Below are positions 38,465-46,468 of a DNA stretch of 64,000 bases, one piece after another (positions within the stretch are counted from its first letter, which is position 1; each line of letters starts with the position of its first letter). The notes beneath the pieces were generated by a model. It was not told where the DNA came from. It ran no database searches and saw only the letters and a program-made list of their open reading frames with translations. Source of the DNA: Semisulcospira habei (taxonomy: Eukaryota; Mollusca; Gastropoda; Semisulcospiridae); the NCBI GenBank assembly GCA_036245525.1, contig BTPG01000001.1, positions 175,087,182 through 175,151,181 on the forward strand, written 5' to 3'. Made by a program: the position numbers and the translations under genes.

Positions 38465-41400
38465 ATGACGGACAATGTTCAAAACCCTGGCTCATCTAGT
38501 TTAAGAAACGTGTTTCACACAACAAACTTACCCATAACCAATACTAATAATGTTTACGAATCAATAGAAAACTCTTTTTCTGTCATACAACAAAATCTTC
38601 TGACAGGCAGTGTTAAGATTCAGATTGTTGCAAAAATCGAATTCACTAGGGTGGGTGGTGAGGTAATTGTATCGTATATATCAACAAGACAACACACAGT
38701 TAACACAAGAAGAGAACCGGAGGTGGAGAACGTGTTTAGAGACAGACTACTACCTGACTTCCTCCAGGCAATCGACAGTGCAAAAATGAAGGGGTCTGGT
38801 TGGCACGAAGGACATGTACATGAACTACAACTAAAGCAGTCTAGGTATCATCCTATACTAGGTAAATCATGGTTGCCACTGCCAACAGAAGTTTCGAACA
38901 AAAAGGCTGTCGTCAACATACAGAACAATGACAACTATTGTTTCATGTGGTGTGTGCTTGCTAAACTACATTTTGTGAAAGCAAAACCTGAACGTGTATC
39001 TAACTACACCAAATTTGTAAATGAACTCGTTTTTAGTGGCATTGAGTTCCCTGTTAAAATAGAGGACATAGATTTGTTTGAAAAACTAAATCCTGGTATA
39101 TCTGTAAATGTGTATGTGTGGGATAATGAATCTGAGAACAAGTTACAACCAATTAGAGTGTCCCCAATTGCCCCAACCTACGGTCAGTCAGAAGATAAGC
39201 ATGTTGACATGTTGCTAATCGGAGATGACAATAACTTTCACTACACAATTATCAGAAATATGTCACGTCTAATTCATGGACATACTACAAAACACAATGG
39301 GAAACAGGAAGTGTGTAAAAGATGTTTACAAAGATTTTCCTCCATAAACGTAGCGCACAAACACGTTTTACACTGCAGGTCAGCTGATGACATACAAACT
39401 GTACTTAAGTACCCAGATCCTGGTAGTCAAGTGTATTTTAAGAACTATGGGAATCAGCAAAAGTTGCCGTTTGTAGTGTATGCTGATTTTGAATCATTGG
39501 TTGTACCATATGAGGGTCCTGTTCCAGAGTCATTACCGAAGACTATAAAGTTGAGTGACCAAGTGGTGTGTTCTTTTGGATACATTATTGTTAGGTCAGA
39601 CGGTTTGCATTCAGAGCCTGTTATCTACAGGGGTGAAAATGCAGCATGTTTGTTTTTAACAGAAATGAGACACCTGTATAGTCAGGTAGTACAATATCTC
39701 ACAACATGCCAGATGCCTTTGGTGATGACAGAAGAAGACAAACTGAAATTTGATACAGCTGAGACGTGTTGGATTTGTGAACAACCCCTCCAGGGTGATA
39801 AAGTTCGTGACCACGATCACATAACTGGGCGTTACAGAGGAGCTGCACATGGTGATTGTAACTTGAAATTAAAAACAGATCCTAAGACATATAAGTTACC
39901 AATCTTTTTCCACAATCTGAAAGGGTATGATTCACACATTATCATGCAGGCTGTAGATGAGTCGTACAAAAACATTAGTTGTATTGCCCAGACAACTGAA
40001 AAATACTTGACTTTTAGGTTAGATAAATTAGCATTTTATGACTCCATGCAACATTTGTCTTTAGGTCTTGCTAGTTTGGCAGAAGGACTGACTGAGTATC
40101 CAATAACGAGTAAATATTTTGAACCAGACTTGATCAAGAAAGGTGTCTATCCGTATGAGTACATTGATCACTGGGTTGTGTTTGAGGAAACAAGACTGCC
40201 ACCAAAAGAGAAATTTTATTCCACACTAACTGGCAAAGGTATTTCTGACTCTGAATATCAACACGCACTTGATGCATGGGGTAAATTAGGATGTCAGACA
40301 ATTGGTGACTATCATGACCAGTACTTGAAAGCAGACGTTTGTTTGCTAGCAGACGTATTTGAAAGTTACTGTGAAAAGGGTTTGTTTCACTACAAGCTTG
40401 ACCCTGCTTGTTACATAACTAGTCCTGGCATGACATGGGATGCATTTTTAAAATCCAGTAAGATATCTATAGACCTGTTGTCTGATCGTACGATGGGTGA
40501 AATGGTGGAACGTGGATTGAGGGGAGGGATTAGTATTGCAGCGAACAATTATGCCAGAGCCAACAATAAATATCTGGACGCCTTTGACCCCTCAAGCCCG
40601 GGGTCAAGGTCATTCATTACGTACTTGGACGCTAATAACCTTTATGGCTGGGCGATGTGTGAGTTATTGCCCTTGAAAAACTTTTGTCTGCATGATTTGT
40701 CACAGTATGATGTAACAGAGTCAGGGTTAACAAACAATATTATGAATCTTGACCGAAACGACACAAAGGGTTGGATCTTTGAAGTAGACCTAGAGTACCC
40801 ACACCACCTACAAGATTACCATAATGATTATCCATTAGCAGTTGAGAAAATGAGTATGACAGGAAAAAAAGAAGACACTAAACTTGTACCAAATCTAAAT
40901 GACAAATTCAATTACGTTTGTCACTACCGCTTGTTGCAGTTTTACATCAGGCATGGGTTAGTACTAAAGAAAGTTCACAGAGGAATTCAATTTGATCAGA
41001 GTGCTTTCATGAAAGATTACATAATGAAGAACACAACCCTCCGTGCCAGAGACGGCAACACTGCATTTGACAAAGACTTCTTTAAGCTTATGAACAATGC
41101 CTGTTTTGGCAAGACAATGGAAAATCCTCATCACAGAAAAGATGTGAGACTTGTTACAACTGAATTGGGCGCAATTAAACTTACAGGTAAGCCACAGTAC
41201 ACAGGGTACAAAGAGTTTCATTCATCATTGTATGCAGTGTCACTCAAAAAAAAGATTGTTAAACTGGACAAGCCAGTATTCATTGGTATGGCAATTCTTG
41301 AGTTATCAAAACTGTTGATGCTTGAATTTTATTATGATTACTTCAAACCAAAGTATCCTGACTGCCGTCTGTTATACACTGACACTGACTCTATGATCAT

Positions 41401-41941
41401 TGATGTGTGTACTGAAGACTTTTACGAAGACATGAAAACAGAGTTACACATGTATGACACATCTGACTACCCTAAAGACCATCCACTGTTTAGCACACAA
41501 AACAAGAAAGTGCCTGGTAAGTTTAAGGATGAACTAAATGGTGTGCCAATAGTTGAGTATGTTGGACTGAGATCAAAAATGTATTCTATACTGCACCAGA
41601 AGGGTAGTCAGTCGAAAGCCAAAGGAATTAAAAAAACAGCAATAAAAAATAAAGACATACGTCATGAACATTACAAGCAAGTGTTAGATGGTGCATTGAT
41701 GCCTGATTATCCAAACAAGTCACTGAGATCAAATAAACATAATCTTGAAATGATCCAAACACATAAGAAATCACTGGCAGTTGGAGACACGAAAAGAGTG
41801 TTTCACACTAAGGAAAAAGCTTATGCACCAGGTCATTACAGGCTCAAGTTATCTGAAGACATTTGTGATGAACTGGTTGATGAATTAATTGATGACTTAG
41901 TTACTGAAATGAGTAACGGTGTCTGGGGGAATAATCTGTAA
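38465..41941 (+). CDS. polB: Protein-primed family B DNA polymerase with N-terminal Cys/His and zinc domains
   Basis: This 1158-residue enzyme replicates the linear Polinton genome. Exonuclease motifs are visible: Exo I VVYADFESL (about 337), Exo II FFHNLKGYDSHI (about 480) and Exo III DQYLKADVCLLAD (about 615). Polymerase motifs follow: A TYLDANNLYGWAM (about 718), B KLMNNACFGKTMEN (about 874) and C LLYTDTDSMI (about 969). Before the exonuclease lie an NNDNYCFMWCVLA Cys motif (about 153) with a later NNFHYTIIR His (about 263), resembling an OTU-like papain fold, and a C2H2-type finger CKRCLQRF...HKHVLHC (about 284). Between Exo I and Exo II sits an endonuclease VII-like HNH/zinc insertion (CWIC...DHDHITGRYRGAAHGDCNL, about 434-463). 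The start lies in CAAATAAAAATGAC. The 3' end overlaps the integrase gene by 45 bp tail to tail. Confidence 0.95.
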   Translation: MTDNVQNPGSSSLRNVFHTTNLPITNTNNVYESIENSFSVIQQNLLTGSVKIQIVAKIEFTRVGGEVIVSYISTRQHTVNTRREPEVENVFRDRLLPDFLQAIDSAKMKGSGWHEGHVHELQLKQSRYHPILGKSWLPLPTEVSNKKAVVNIQNNDNYCFMWCVLAKLHFVKAKPERVSNYTKFVNELVFSGIEFPVKIEDIDLFEKLNPGISVNVYVWDNESENKLQPIRVSPIAPTYGQSEDKHVDMLLIGDDNNFHYTIIRNMSRLIHGHTTKHNGKQEVCKRCLQRFSSINVAHKHVLHCRSADDIQTVLKYPDPGSQVYFKNYGNQQKLPFVVYADFESLVVPYEGPVPESLPKTIKLSDQVVCSFGYIIVRSDGLHSEPVIYRGENAACLFLTEMRHLYSQVVQYLTTCQMPLVMTEEDKLKFDTAETCWICEQPLQGDKVRDHDHITGRYRGAAHGDCNLKLKTDPKTYKLPIFFHNLKGYDSHIIMQAVDESYKNISCIAQTTEKYLTFRLDKLAFYDSMQHLSLGLASLAEGLTEYPITSKYFEPDLIKKGVYPYEYIDHWVVFEETRLPPKEKFYSTLTGKGISDSEYQHALDAWGKLGCQTIGDYHDQYLKADVCLLADVFESYCEKGLFHYKLDPACYITSPGMTWDAFLKSSKISIDLLSDRTMGEMVERGLRGGISIAANNYARANNKYLDAFDPSSPGSRSFITYLDANNLYGWAMCELLPLKNFCLHDLSQYDVTESGLTNNIMNLDRNDTKGWIFEVDLEYPHHLQDYHNDYPLAVEKMSMTGKKEDTKLVPNLNDKFNYVCHYRLLQFYIRHGLVLKKVHRGIQFDQSAFMKDYIMKNTTLRARDGNTAFDKDFFKLMNNACFGKTMENPHHRKDVRLVTTELGAIKLTGKPQYTGYKEFHSSLYAVSLKKKIVKLDKPVFIGMAILELSKLLMLEFYYDYFKPKYPDCRLLYTDTDSMIIDVCTEDFYEDMKTELHMYDTSDYPKDHPLFSTQNKKVPGKFKDELNGVPIVEYVGLRSKMYSILHQKGSQSKAKGIKKTAIKNKDIRHEHYKQVLDGALMPDYPNKSLRSNKHNLEMIQTHKKSLAVGDTKRVFHTKEKAYAPGHYRLKLSEDICDELVDELIDDLVTEMSNGVWGNNL

Positions 41942-42871
41942 TTCTTCTCTGACAAATGCCCTCTGGGGTGCAGGGTCATACAGATAATATATTGTTGCGT
42001 CTGGACCGGGGACTATTTTTTTTATATTGTGTACAGACGTTGACCAGATAGGGTCTGTTGCCCTGCGCTTTACGTCGTTCTCGGCCTCTCCGGGTTGATA
42101 TAAATATCTCACCTGTTTAGTAAACAAGCTTGTGTCTGGTGCAAGCGGTGCCTGGGTTGACATTGTTTTTGGCTCTGTAATTGATTTCAATTTAATAGCA
42201 TCAGCAGGCTTAGGATGTCCTTCATCGTTCATTGCTTTTATCACATGTGGTAATCGCTTAACCCACTCAGTGTTCCGGGTGTCATGCATGAGTTCCTTAG
42301 AATACTGGTAACTGAAAAGTCTCTCTGACAACTGTTTGTTAAAGTTCTCTACAATTGCCTGTGATCTGTGCACACCTGGAATGCCTCGTCTGACCAGTAC
42401 ACCATGCTTAGCAAATAACTGATTAACAGCACCTTTGAATTCAGATCCATCATCAACTTGTACAAGTCTGGGGTATCTTAAAGGGCCTCGACTATATATC
42501 TTTGATAATGCTGTAGCAACTGTACTGGCTGTTTTGTCAGATATGGGTTCAGCGTCTTTATACCTTGAAGCAATGTCTACAACAGTCAGTGCATACTTGT
42601 ATCGTTTCTTTCTTATTGTGTCATGTGGTAAGAACAAAAGGTCCATTTGGTGTGTGTCATTGGGGGTAGTGTTTTCAAAATGGGGTCTTGTTATCTTTCT
42701 TGGAGCAGGAAGATATATCTGCCAAATTGCTTGTCTCTGTAACCATTGCTTGACTTGATTGAGTGTTATATCTCCGCCCACAGCGGCATGTAATTTCTGA
42801 ATAGCTGTTGCTCCTTTCCAATAGCCTGATGGAGAGTAATATATTTTCGATAGTTTATTTTCGGCTGCCAT
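41897..42871 (-). CDS. int: Polinton integrase (retroviral-type DDE)
   Basis: The start is placed at 42871 (MAAENKLSK, 324 residues), where AGAAAAAATG fits the element's start context; the frame is open 12 codons further upstream. The rve core has the expected acidic residues: D77 (HQMDLLF), D140 (VQVDDGSEF) and E175 (AIVENFNK), with a D to E distance of 35. The N-terminus (YYSPSGYWKGATAIQKLHAA) is the helical segment typical of Polinton integrases, without a clear HHCC finger. The C-terminus (about 250-318, YYLYDPAPQRAFVREELQII) looks like the SH3/chromo-like DNA-binding module. It would insert the linear genome into host chromosomes. It overlaps PolB by 45 bp at the 3' ends and the 144-residue gene by 17 bp at its start. 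Confidence 0.93.
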   Translation of the reverse strand: MAAENKLSKIYYSPSGYWKGATAIQKLHAAVGGDITLNQVKQWLQRQAIWQIYLPAPRKITRPHFENTTPNDTHQMDLLFLPHDTIRKKRYKYALTVVDIASRYKDAEPISDKTASTVATALSKIYSRGPLRYPRLVQVDDGSEFKGAVNQLFAKHGVLVRRGIPGVHRSQAIVENFNKQLSERLFSYQYSKELMHDTRNTEWVKRLPHVIKAMNDEGHPKPADAIKLKSITEPKTMSTQAPLAPDTSLFTKQVRYLYQPGEAENDVKRRATDPIWSTSVHNIKKIVPGPDATIYYLYDPAPQRAFVREELQIIPPDTVTHFSN

Positions 42872-43289
42872 TTTTTCTAGCAATAAAAACTCCAGTAAAA
42901 TAAACAAATGTCATTCCCACTAGAACAAAGATTATCTCCCCGTTTCTTTGTTGTGTGCTTGGTTTGTAATAGTCACTTAGTTTTGGTTTTGGTATAGACA
43001 TGTCTTCACCTGTGACAAGAAAATATTCCCTGATTGCTTCGTCTGTATTTGAAAACGTATGCTGTGCGTGACCTTCAAGCCTGAGTTTTTCATTGATGAA
43101 ATCAAGTTTCTCAATTCTATTCTTTTCATATTCCTGCTGGGCTTGTGCTAATTTTTCTGACGCCTCATTGTGTCGTCTCATCTCCAGAGCAGATTCTTCT
43201 CTACCCATTTTTGAAAAGAGATAATTAGAGCCACTGAAAGCCAATGCATTAACCATAGCACCTCCAATCATAATAGCTATCGTCGCCAT
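42855..43289 (-). CDS. Conserved Polinton membrane/coiled-coil protein (144 aa)
   Basis: An N-terminal hydrophobic segment (IAIMIGGAMVNALAFSGSNYLF) is followed by a charged helix likely to form a coiled coil (about 28-72). An NTDEAIREYF...PKLSDYY block and a C-terminal membrane segment (IIFVLVGMTFVYFTGVFI, about 118-137) complete it. I remember proteins of this layout, with the SGSNYL and LSDYY motifs, as common in cnidarian Polintons; their function is not established. The start lies after AAATAAAAATAAT. It overlaps the integrase start by 17 bp. Confidence 0.88.
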   Translation of the reverse strand: MATIAIMIGGAMVNALAFSGSNYLFSKMGREESALEMRRHNEASEKLAQAQQEYEKNRIEKLDFINEKLRLEGHAQHTFSNTDEAIREYFLVTGEDMSIPKPKLSDYYKPSTQQRNGEIIFVLVGMTFVYFTGVFIARKNGSRK

Positions 43290-43300
43290 ATTATTTTTAT

Positions 43301-43531
43301 TTACATAGAAACATTTTCGGGAATAATTCCCTGCTTGACAAGAAAGTCTTTTGTCGCAATCGACGCTGTAACAACTACAATTAGCTTAGCACTGTCTTCG
43401 AAATCGAGTCTACTGAGGTCTGCTGATTTCATTTTGAGTAGACTTTTCCCCAGCATAGAATAAGCTACTGCTAGTCCGCTGATTACGGCAGAGTGATAGA
43501 CAAGGTTCATTAAATTTTTTGAGTCGTTCAT
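43301..43531 (-). CDS. Small conserved Polinton protein, two hydrophobic helices (76 aa)
   Basis: Two hydrophobic segments (HSAVISGLAVAYSMLGKSLL, about 13-32; LIVVVTASIATKDFLV, about 49-64) flank a short polar stretch with LSRLDFEDSAK, and the protein ends GIIPENVSM. Short proteins with this pattern are, from memory, recurrent next to the SGSNYL protein in Polintons. It is probably a virion or host-membrane-inserted component, but that is inference. The stop TAA is part of TAAATAAAAAT, which leads directly into the next gene. Confidence 0.85.
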   Translation of the reverse strand: MNDSKNLMNLVYHSAVISGLAVAYSMLGKSLLKMKSADLSRLDFEDSAKLIVVVTASIATKDFLVKQGIIPENVSM

Positions 43532-43566
43532 TTCTAAGGCAAGAAAAATTAAAATAATATTTTTAT

Positions 43567-44025
43567 TTACTGCATATAAAATGGGTCAACGGCTTTGGAT
43601 GTTACTGGTAATGTGGCGACTTCTGGTTTTGTTTTTGGAGTGTCTGATTTTTTGGTCACTGTACGAGTCTGTGGTTTGTATTTTTTGTATAATTGATAAC
43701 CTACGTAACCAAATCCGACAACAAATCCGGCAACTATATATTTTGTTGTTTCAGGGTCAGACTTAGTTGTTTGTCTCTCACTTTGATGAAGGTGTCCTGT
43801 CGGTGTCAGTCCTGACGGTAGTGACGGTCCTGACGGTCCTAACGCCTGGTCAGTCACATGAGCCTTTTCTGTTTGTGCCTTAAGCTGTAATTTTTTTTGC
43901 CTATTATATTCAGCTAATCTTTTTCCAGCCTCAACCCTGCCTGGACTTTTAGTCTTCGTCACAGTTTGAACCTGTGTCAAAACAGGGTCGGGGTTCAGTT
44001 GTGGAGTCATCTGGGTTTCGTCCAT
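43567..44025 (-). CDS. Polinton single-span protein with basic N-terminal block (152 aa)
   Basis: It contains SPGRVEAGKRLAEYNRQKK (about 28-46), a basic helical block I remember as conserved among Polinton proteins. A Pro/Ser/Thr-rich linker, one membrane segment (YIVAGFVVGFGYVGYQLYKK, about 96-115) and a basic tail ending PFYMQ follow. The start overlaps the end of the 177-residue gene by 77 bp in another frame. The basic block could bind DNA and the membrane segment could anchor it in the virion; both roles are inferred. Confidence 0.85.
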   Translation of the reverse strand: MDETQMTPQLNPDPVLTQVQTVTKTKSPGRVEAGKRLAEYNRQKKLQLKAQTEKAHVTDQALGPSGPSLPSGLTPTGHLHQSERQTTKSDPETTKYIVAGFVVGFGYVGYQLYKKYKPQTRTVTKKSDTPKTKPEVATLPVTSKAVDPFYMQ

Positions 44026-44482
44026 TTTCTTCTGCAGTAAAATTTATTTTCGAAAAATCAATATGACTCCCGGTAACAAGCAATGTTACGACAGGTGCAA
44101 GGTAATTTCCAAACTTGTAAAACATGACACATGCTAATTTGCCAATTGAACTTGAAACAATAGGATTGCTTTCAAGGTCGTGTGATAGACTGTCACTATC
44201 CACAGGTAGAAAGTGACTCACTGCTTTTGTGTATAGGCATACAAGAGATCGACTCAAATCACGAGTCATTAGTGAAGCAATGTGGTTTTCATATTTTGAA
44301 TAAAGCTTGATTAGCTCGTCAGCGGTAAGAGATTCAATATCCTCTGTCATGTATTGTTTTCCGAGATAAGTCTTTGACTTGCCTGAGACAATTACAGAAA
44401 GAAGACGCTGTTTTTTAGAGTCTAAGTCTTTGTTCTCAACAGCATTGATATCATTCAATAGAAGGATTTCATCAGGGTTCAT
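43949..44482 (-). CDS. Conserved Polinton protein with C-terminal hydrophobic helix (177 aa)
   Basis: An alpha-helical N-terminus carries KTYLGKQYMTEDIESLTADE and LIKLYSKYENHIASLMTRDL (about 38-85), a signature I remember from cnidarian Polinton proteins of similar length. A hydrophobic stretch (FGNYLAPVVTLLVTGSHI, about 123-140) and an acidic tail ending SNCDED follow. Function is unknown. The gene lies between the ATPase gene and the 152-residue gene and overlaps the latter by 77 bp, which marks strong compaction. Confidence 0.86.
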   Translation of the reverse strand: MNPDEILLLNDINAVENKDLDSKKQRLLSVIVSGKSKTYLGKQYMTEDIESLTADELIKLYSKYENHIASLMTRDLSRSLVCLYTKAVSHFLPVDSDSLSHDLESNPIVSSSIGKLACVMFYKFGNYLAPVVTLLVTGSHIDFSKINFTAEENGRNPDDSTTEPRPCFDTGSNCDED

Positions 44483-44510
44483 TTATATTGTTATTTTTAA
44501 AAAACAAAAA

Positions 44511-45122
44511 TTAATTTACTAACCCATACCCTGTGGGCTGATCTGTCTTTAAAATGAGCTTTAGATGCTTAGTCGATTTCAGTTTATTTTTTACATCATC
44601 CCGTTCATGCTTATTTGGGATGACATCATTCTCTCTGAGACAGTCTTCAAAGCTGTCACGGTCTTTACAGTAAAACAAACAAATAAACTTTAACTGTTCT
44701 CGAAAATCTTTCAGTAGAGCATTATATTTCTGAGTGAGAATCCATACACTTACATTTGCGTGTCTGCCACTGAAAGCAAGTTCTGCTAGAGTGTTTCTCT
44801 TCTTGACAATGTCTTTCTCTGCAGAACAGTCATCAACAATAAACAATGTTGACTGTCCTTCAAACTGCTTGTAAAAATATTGTAGGTAGTCATTCAGTTT
44901 TTTCTCAGGGTCGACTAAGTATATGTTGCTGTCAGTCCAAATGAATAAACGGTTGTGATAAGCTTTGTTGTGTTTAATAGTAGGACAAAATATTACAATG
45001 TTTTCAAAATGGTGGATGTATCTTGTTTGTAAGAGGTTAAGTACAAATTCAGTTTTCCCACACCCTGTGGCACCACAAAACAATCCACAGTGGGGGTCGA
45101 GTGTCATTAAGCTCCGGTTCAT
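44511..45122 (-). CDS. FtsK/HerA-type genome-packaging ATPase (A32-like)
   Basis: The start at 45122 (MNRSLMTLDPHCG, 203 residues) is preferred because an earlier in-frame ATG at 45158 lies inside the capsid gene. The Walker A motif is GATGCGKT (17-24), Walker B is TLFIVDDCS (92-100), and a sensor-like LTQKYNALLKDFREQLKFI block (about 130-150) follows. The size and these motifs match the packaging ATPases of Polintons, adintoviruses and the poxvirus A32 group, which pump genomic DNA into preformed capsids. It is expected to act with the capsid protein encoded 20 bp upstream. Confidence 0.93.
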   Translation of the reverse strand: MNRSLMTLDPHCGLFCGATGCGKTEFVLNLLQTRYIHHFENIVIFCPTIKHNKAYHNRLFIWTDSNIYLVDPEKKLNDYLQYFYKQFEGQSTLFIVDDCSAEKDIVKKRNTLAELAFSGRHANVSVWILTQKYNALLKDFREQLKFICLFYCKDRDSFEDCLRENDVIPNKHERDDVKNKLKSTKHLKLILKTDQPTGYGLVN

Positions 45123-45141
45123 TTTAATACACAATATAATT

Positions 45142-46428
45142 TTAATATATGTGTCCACTTAGTCTACTGTCTTGTATATTGAGTTGTGCATCATAAATTA
45201 GATACAAATATATGTTTATGGCTGCAGCAGTTTCAACCTTCTTTTGTATCTGAATTGTAATCCCATCACTACCGTTCTCGACAGTTCGTCCTGACCCATG
45301 AAGATAATCGTCATCTGTACTACGAAGGTCTAGCCACAGTGCACACTTGTTTGTAAGGTATTGTCCGATCCTAACATCATACAGATGTAGATCTTTGCAC
45401 GCAATGTTTGCAGGTTTATCTCTAATCCTTCCACCCGCAAAATACTTTGTGGTTTCGTCATAGTGTTGATAAGGTAACAAACCTGAAGCGTACACTTGAT
45501 TAGGGCGGCCTTCGATTGTGCAGGACAAATGTGTAATCTTAGGATTGTAGAATTTTTCTGAATCCCTTTTGTATGGACTCACCGGTTCAACAAACAACAT
45601 AAGAATACCTTTCAGTGACCTAGCTGGTGTGTTTAAGTTTATGTTCCACATTGGGTCACTCTTGTCTTTGGGTATTAAACTATGTCTAATCACACGGTCA
45701 TAATAAATTGGAAGTCTTGACTGGTACTGATTTTGTATGAGTCTGGCTAGTTCAATATGTGTGACAATTTCATATTCCAAGGAAATGTTAGAGATCTTAT
45801 ATGTTGCATCTGTGGCAGATGATTTTATAACTTTGGAGTAGTCATTGAAAGTTAGTTCAAAGCTCAGACGGTCATTCAGTGCCCCTTGATAATAAGGCAG
45901 ATGAGCTGTTAGGATTTCAAACTCAAGTGGAATGTAAAATCTAGTTCCATATGTTTCTGCTATAATAACTTCCTTTGGTACCCCAGTAGTTGTTTTGTCT
46001 CCGGCATTGATTCGAAGTTTACCAACATTATCAGACTGTATGCCTTGGTAAACACGGTCTTCTCGTTCTTCTCTTGTGAGCCAAAGATCCTTGTAACAGT
46101 AGAACACATCTGAGTCATCAAGACTAAACACTTCCTGTCCTTCAAGTTTTACTTTAATAGTCCTAACAATTGCTCTGCCAAGATTGTCAACTAGAGTTCT
46201 GTTTACGTCTGCGTCTGATGATAGTTCAATATTAAATGCAAGGCGTGCAGTGCCAGGAACAATAACGTCACTGGGACCTAGGTTTGGAAACTTGACTGTA
46301 AGTGTTTGATTCTGGTCTATTGTACTTGGATTGTTTGTGATGACGATTGATTGTCTTATGCCCTTAACACCCAGAGGCTCACGTAGTTTTCTGTATGGGT
46401 CTAACTTTGATCCGTAAGACTGTGTCAT
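45142..46428 (-). CDS. Major capsid protein (double jelly roll, hexon-like)
   Basis: The start is placed at 46428 (MTQSYGSKLD, 428 residues), where CATAATAAAAATGAC repeats the PolB start context; an ATG 15 bp upstream is poorer. The text is beta-rich. It contains VPGTARLAFNIELSSDADVN, DNLGRAIVRTIKVKLEGQEV and SLDDSDVFYCYKDLWLTREE near the N-terminus, and YYQGALNDRLSFELTFNDY in the middle. These blocks are the hallmark of Polinton/adintovirus hexons. Two stacked eight-stranded domains and trimer capsomers are expected from the family. The gene is divergent from the 413-residue gene with a 40-bp AT-rich gap, and the ATPase gene follows. Confidence 0.93.
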   Translation of the reverse strand: MTQSYGSKLDPYRKLREPLGVKGIRQSIVITNNPSTIDQNQTLTVKFPNLGPSDVIVPGTARLAFNIELSSDADVNRTLVDNLGRAIVRTIKVKLEGQEVFSLDDSDVFYCYKDLWLTREEREDRVYQGIQSDNVGKLRINAGDKTTTGVPKEVIIAETYGTRFYIPLEFEILTAHLPYYQGALNDRLSFELTFNDYSKVIKSSATDATYKISNISLEYEIVTHIELARLIQNQYQSRLPIYYDRVIRHSLIPKDKSDPMWNINLNTPARSLKGILMLFVEPVSPYKRDSEKFYNPKITHLSCTIEGRPNQVYASGLLPYQHYDETTKYFAGGRIRDKPANIACKDLHLYDVRIGQYLTNKCALWLDLRSTDDDYLHGSGRTVENGSDGITIQIQKKVETAAAINIYLYLIYDAQLNIQDSRLSGHIY

Positions 46429-46468
46429 TTTTATTATGCACAATAAAAAATAATAAATTAATAAAACA
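46429..46468. promoter_or_regulatory. 40-bp AT-rich divergent promoter region
   Basis: The only spacer between the capsid gene (-) and the 413-residue gene (+) is almost pure A/T with TAATAAAAA-type words on both strands. It must hold both start regions, so untranslated leaders are very short or absent. Confidence 0.6.

Noticed and set aside
41897..42871. Integrase taken as a retrovirus or LTR retrotransposon fragment
   Set aside because: It sits intact among Polinton genes with no gag, RT or LTRs, and its N-terminal sequence is of the Polinton type.
45123..45158. Upstream ATG (45158) as the ATPase start
   Set aside because: It lies inside the end of the capsid gene. The ATG at 45122 follows the capsid stop and yields the usual N-terminus close to the Walker A motif.
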